Shown here: one piece after another, positions 17,547 to 21,061 of the stretch
Position numbering within the stretch: the stretch's first letter is position 1
How the letters are laid out: each line of letters begins with the position of its first letter
DNA from: Silene noctiflora
Lineage: Eukaryota; Streptophyta; Magnoliopsida; Caryophyllales; Caryophyllaceae
Length of the DNA stretch: 21,061 nt
Direction: 5' to 3'
Assembly (NCBI GenBank): GCA_009801015.1
Contig: VHZZ01000089.1
Coordinates: forward strand, 20,936-41,996
Notes under the pieces: generated by a model
What the model was told of the DNA's origin: nothing
The model's database searches: none
What the model saw: the letters and a program-made list of their open reading frames with translations, nothing else
Position numbers and translations under genes: made by a program

Positions 17547-17720
17547 ATTGATGTTAAGTTTTTTATCTAAGTTATTGTTTAGATGTTATGAAAATAAAAA
17601 TAAAAAATGTCCCTAATAATTATTAATATTTTAATTACATGTCATTAATGGAAGAAGGTGTCCTAAACAAAAAATAAAATAAAAAAAATAAAGTAAATGA
17701 CATATATACCCTTGTAACAC

Positions 17721-17730
17721 CATATAAAAA
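17721..17730 (+). promoter_or_regulatory. TATA-like box of the annexin gene
   Basis: CATATAAAAA lies 109 bp upstream of the ATG, which would put the transcript start near 17755 and give a 5' leader of about 85 bases. No competing TATA-like site is closer except weak AT stretches. Confidence 0.5.
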
Positions 17731-17838
17731 TCGTGGCATAAACATATAGTCACAGCATCGATCACAGGCTGGCACACTGGTCCACTTCCCCCCTTTAATA
17801 AACAAAACCAGAAACAAAGACTAAGTCAAGGACTAACA

Positions 17839-20406
17839 ATGGCTCACCATGATGAACATCAAGCTCTCTCTAAGGCCTTCTCAGGTACCTTCTTTAATCT
17901 TTTTCTTTTTTTCGTTTTTTTTTCCAGTCATCTCCATTTCACAAAAAATATGGGTGTTATTAAACATTTAAACTCGCCATTTTATATAATAATGTTAGAC
18001 AATATTACGAGTATAAGTAATTAAATTAAATTTCGTAACCATTTTGCAGGATTTCTAAGTTTTTGATGTCTTTTTATGGTTGAAGCAATTACAATTTTTG
18101 TCGCACCTAGTAAAAAGAAATGACAGAGCTCAAACTTGAAATTAGATGGGTTCGATATAGGTTGCGAGTTTTAGGAGAGCGAACTAATAATAACTCAAAA
18201 CGCTTAAAATTTGAACAAAATTTTCATGTTTTTGGTTGCTTGAAGATCTTATTTCAATCTATCGTTCGGAGCTTGACAATCTTTGCTATGGTTCGACATT
18301 AAACGTACCCCTTGGGATGAAATGTGAAAGTTGACTTCAACTTTTATGAGTTAATCCCTTGACTTTTTGAACATTTAGCAAAATGTAACGAATAGTAATT
18401 ATTATTGTGCAGCAGTAACAGACAAACAGGAAATAACATAATGTAATCCATTTTCGTTATTAAATTCTTTCACTTGGAACCTTTTAACGTTGAGTTATCT
18501 AATTTTGACTTATAACAGTCATTATTTATTGAATTAATAATAAGTTGTAAACATTGGCGGAACCATAAAACGAAAAATTAAGTTGGAGGTTCTCACATAT
18601 TGAGTGATGTGGTATTATCTCATTCTTGGCCTTATAATTCCCTAAACTAAACGAGGTACTCCGTAATTGGCAGCATCGCTAGGCCGCAATTCTATTTTGA
18701 TGATGAATCAATTTCCGAGTATATATAACCATTAGTTTTTTTTTTAAATATATGTTGGAATAAAATGTAAAATAAGTGACGTTTGATTTTCAAATAACAT
18801 TTTTATACAATAATTTCAAACTAAATGTACATTTTACATAGTGATATAGCTAGAAAATTTCTACAAAAGTTGACATTATGTGTGACCAATATGTAAAGGA
18901 CTTGGAGTTGATGAATCGGCATTCATATCTATCATGGGGAAATGGCAACACGAACACAAACATACTTTCAGGAAGTCGTCGCCACACTTGTTTCAACCCG
19001 ATGAACGCCAGTTTGAGCGGTGGGACCAGGACGAGATTGCTCGTCTCAGGCATGAAGTTCTACGATTTAAGGTATATACCGAGTATCAGTCCTAGCTACC
19101 TAGGTTACTTGGATTCGGATTCAAACAATAATTATGGACTAATTGGAAGCAAAACACTTTTGTGAACAGAGTGCTATAGTGATGTGGACTATGCATCCAT
19201 GGGAGAGAGACGCTCGCTTGTTTAAAGAGGCCTTAGCCAAGGGCCCTGAGGGTAACAGCCTCATTATTGAACTGGCTTGCACTCGATCATCTGAACAACT
19301 CTTGGGTGCAAGGAGGGCCTATCACTCCCTCTTTGATCATTCTGTTGAAGAAGATGTCGCCTCTCTTGTCGTTGGCCAGGATCGTAAGGTGAGCAACATG
19401 CGCTCAAATGCTATTTCAACAATTCATCACTTATGCGACTGCAACACTGCAAGGTTACCCTATATTGTGACAATGAGTGTTTAATGTGTATAATATTGTG
19501 CTTGAACAGCTATTGGTGGCGCTAGTGAGCTCTTATAGATATGAGGGTCCTCGTCTAAACGACGACATTGCTAAATCAGAGGCCAAAGTTATTCATGATG
19601 CTATCAAGGTTGCTGATAAGAAGGCTATTATTCAAGATGAGGAGGTGGTGAGAATACTGTCCACAAGGAGCAAGGTCCACCTCAATGCTGTTTTTAGGCA
19701 CTACAAGGAACTCTTTGGCAAAGACCTTGATGAGGTATTCAACTATTTCTGGATCTAGTCGGTCTTAGCTCTAACTGCTAATGCTTGCATAAAATGAAGA
19801 ACGTTCATGTCGTATCAACACACTGACAAAACGAACTACTTAGCAATATGCAGCTCAATTGTTAGTGATGATGCTACATGATAAATTGATAAACAATTAA
19901 AAAAACATGCATCGGGCTCTCTTTACACAAAAATTAAAATAAAAATACAACTAAATTTAAGAGGACTAAAACTATAAAAGTAGAGATTGGCTCTACACTA
20001 ATTTTTGACATTAATAAACGTCGATATCTACAGGATCTCCACGAGCATTTGAGCTTGAAAGTTGCAGTCCAATGCTTTGTCCGTCCTCAGATCTACTTCA
20101 GTGAGGTAAGAAGATTATATCGCTATCAAACGTTACTAATGCTGTGATGATCAATCGAAAAATGGACTGATACAAAACTCACTCTACTTGCATCAGGCTT
20201 TGAACGCAGCATTGAAGAAAGGGGCTGATGAGTTCACCCAAGAGGCCTTAACCCGAGTCCTTATAACTCAAGCTGATATTAACATGGCAGAGATCAAAGC
20301 TGAGTACCACAAGAAATTCGGGGTTCATTTATCGCAGGAAATCGAACACAGAGTCCTAGGAAACTTTAAGGACTTCTTGTTGGCCTTGGTTGATCGAGAG
20401 AACTGA
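17839..20406 (+). CDS. Annexin, plant D4-like, six exons, 314 aa
   Basis: This is a calcium-dependent phospholipid-binding protein of the annexin fold, cytosolic and membrane-associating. Plant members act in Ca2+ signalling and stress responses. Exons are 17839-17884, 18899-19071, 19170-19388, 19510-19734, 20034-20105 and 20197-20406. Every intron is GT-AG, phases agree and the frame is open throughout. The ATG has a good context (AACAATGGC). Residues 74-146 (SAIVMWTMHPWERDARL, CTRSSEQLLGARRAYHSLF) and 147-221 (LLVALVSSYRYEG, DEEVVRILSTRSK) read most like Arabidopsis annexin 4 (319 aa). Four annexin repeats fit roughly residues 5-72, 76-140, 147-215 and 240-310. Repeat 1 has GLGVDE (16-21) instead of GxGTDE. 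Repeat 4 has KKGADEFTQ (252-260) instead of GTDE, so the canonical type II calcium loops look weakened, as in D4 annexins. Cys110 and Cys235 match the two cysteines conserved in plant annexins. No signal peptide or membrane helix is present. The protein appears intact. Confidence 0.92.
17885..18898 (+). other. Intron 1 of the annexin gene (1014 bp)
   Basis: It starts GTACCTTC after TCAG and ends ATGTAAAG before GACTTGG, splitting codon Gly16 (phase 1). It is far longer than the other introns (98, 121, 299 and 91 bp). It is AT-rich and has no coding signal. Its 3' splice site lacks a strong pyrimidine tract but is the only one that joins the annexin repeat-1 start in frame. Confidence 0.8.
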
Positions 20407-20910
20407 TTGTACAAGCGCTAATCTTTCGTTTTGGGGGGGAATTTATATTATGCATTTTATTTGCTCTTTCAATCTGTTGTTTTTATAATTCATTTGCCAT
20501 TGTTATTTATAATTAGATATAATTCTTATGTTTGTCCTTAGAGGAACATTATTTTTAATAAATCACGGGTTCAATTTCCACTTTAAATGAAGAAAGAATG
20601 TGGATTGAAATGAGTTTGTAACGGAAGACGGTAGAGTTACACCAGGTGTATAAGGGCTTTTATACATCACCAATGAGAGCGCAACAAGTGGCAAAGTTGA
20701 AGAATCTGAATTTTTTATTAATTTGCTTGATTCCCTTGTTAATTGCACCTAATTATTACTGTTTCTCGGTAATGACAGTTACCCCATCTACCCTATTAAT
20801 TAAAATTATTTTTCTTAATATTTTTTAATTCAATCCTATTATATTAATAATACCTTTATTATTTTCGGTATTTATGTATACCTCTAATATTCCGTATTTT
20901 GTACTCACTG
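20407..20910 (+). other. 3' flank of the annexin gene
   Basis: This is AT-rich sequence. It probably holds the 3' untranslated region up to about 20,580, with AATAAA at 20557-20562 as the candidate poly(A) signal. No further gene is seen. A small hairpin-like phrase (GGTGTATAAGGGCTTTTATA, 20645-20664) follows. Confidence 0.5.
20557..20562 (+). terminator. Candidate poly(A) signal of the annexin gene
   Basis: AATAAA lies 151 bp after the stop codon, preceded by a T-rich stretch, a normal distance for a plant 3' end. Plant poly(A) signals are loose, so another site could be used. Confidence 0.4.
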
Positions 20911-20998
20911 CTATATACGTACGCACCCCTGTATTCGTATGACTCCTGTATACGTACACACCCCTATATTCGTATGACTCCTGTATACGTACACACTC
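20911..20998. repeat. 35-bp tandem repeat, about 2.5 copies
   Basis: Unit 1 (20911-20945) and unit 2 (20946-20980) have the form CTRTATACGTACRCACCCCT...TATTCGTATGACTC with three differences by eye. A half unit follows (20981-20998). GTATACGTAC is a near-palindrome inside the unit. Confidence 0.8.
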
Positions 20999-21061
20999 AA
21001 GTATACCTTTAATATTTTGTATTTCTTTTTGTAATTAATTTTTTTCCATATAATACCTTAC

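Noticed and set aside
18120-18302. 60-residue + strand reading frame in annexin intron 1
   Set aside because: It has no similarity to annexin and no splice sites that would include it in phase. It is probably chance.
18850-19053. - strand reading frame under annexin exon 2
   Set aside because: It is the antisense shadow of a well-supported annexin exon.
20640-20700. Terminator-like hairpin after the annexin gene
   Set aside because: Eukaryotic genes do not use such terminators, and the stem is imperfect.

Overview
This is plant nuclear DNA, most likely from a core eudicot. The evidence is an intron-rich annexin gene whose protein reads like the plant D4-type annexins, Ty3/gypsy and Ty1/copia fossils, a CACTA (En/Spm) element with a Transposase_24-type gene, and Stowaway-like MITEs. 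I suspect Caryophyllales, but that is an impression and the sequence does not prove it. There are no bacterial-type operons, CRISPR arrays, or recognisable tRNA or rRNA genes.

Positions 1-15.9 kb are a nest of transposons. Element A (about 178-3300, + strand) is the 3' part of a Tekay-like chromovirus: integrase, chromodomain, polypurine tract and LTR. Its LTR abuts the broken interior of element B (about 3301-6526, - strand), which has its 5' LTR, a perfect initiator-Met primer site, a long leader and the start of a gag-like ORF. B's LTR interrupts the integrase of element C (6527 to about 15,915, - strand), a broken Tekay-like element with gag, protease, RT, RNase H, integrase, primer site and a 5' LTR. 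That LTR is itself split by a CACTA-type DNA transposon (about 11604-14263). The simplest order is C first, then B into C and A into B, with the CACTA element entering C's LTR at an undetermined time.

Positions 15.9-17.7 kb are a spacer with a Ty1/copia reverse-transcriptase fragment, a homopolymer-rich patch and two probable MITEs. Positions 17.7-20.6 kb hold the only apparently functional host gene: a complete six-exon annexin (314 aa) with a TATA-like box, consensus splice sites and a candidate poly(A) signal. The last 0.5 kb is AT-rich and ends with a 35-bp tandem repeat.

The most striking unexplained structure is a set of five arrays of a 14-bp near-palindrome (core ACTCGRYCGAGT, about 43 copies). 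Copies are spaced about 19-22 bp apart, with occasional jumps of 48-53 bp. The arrays lie near the 5' ends of all three LTRs and also upstream of the gag-like starts of B and C. In three of the five cases a TATA-like sequence follows. A second shared structure is a hairpin next to a GTGCACAT block in all three LTRs. Together these suggest a cis-regulatory or structural module shared by different LTR elements.
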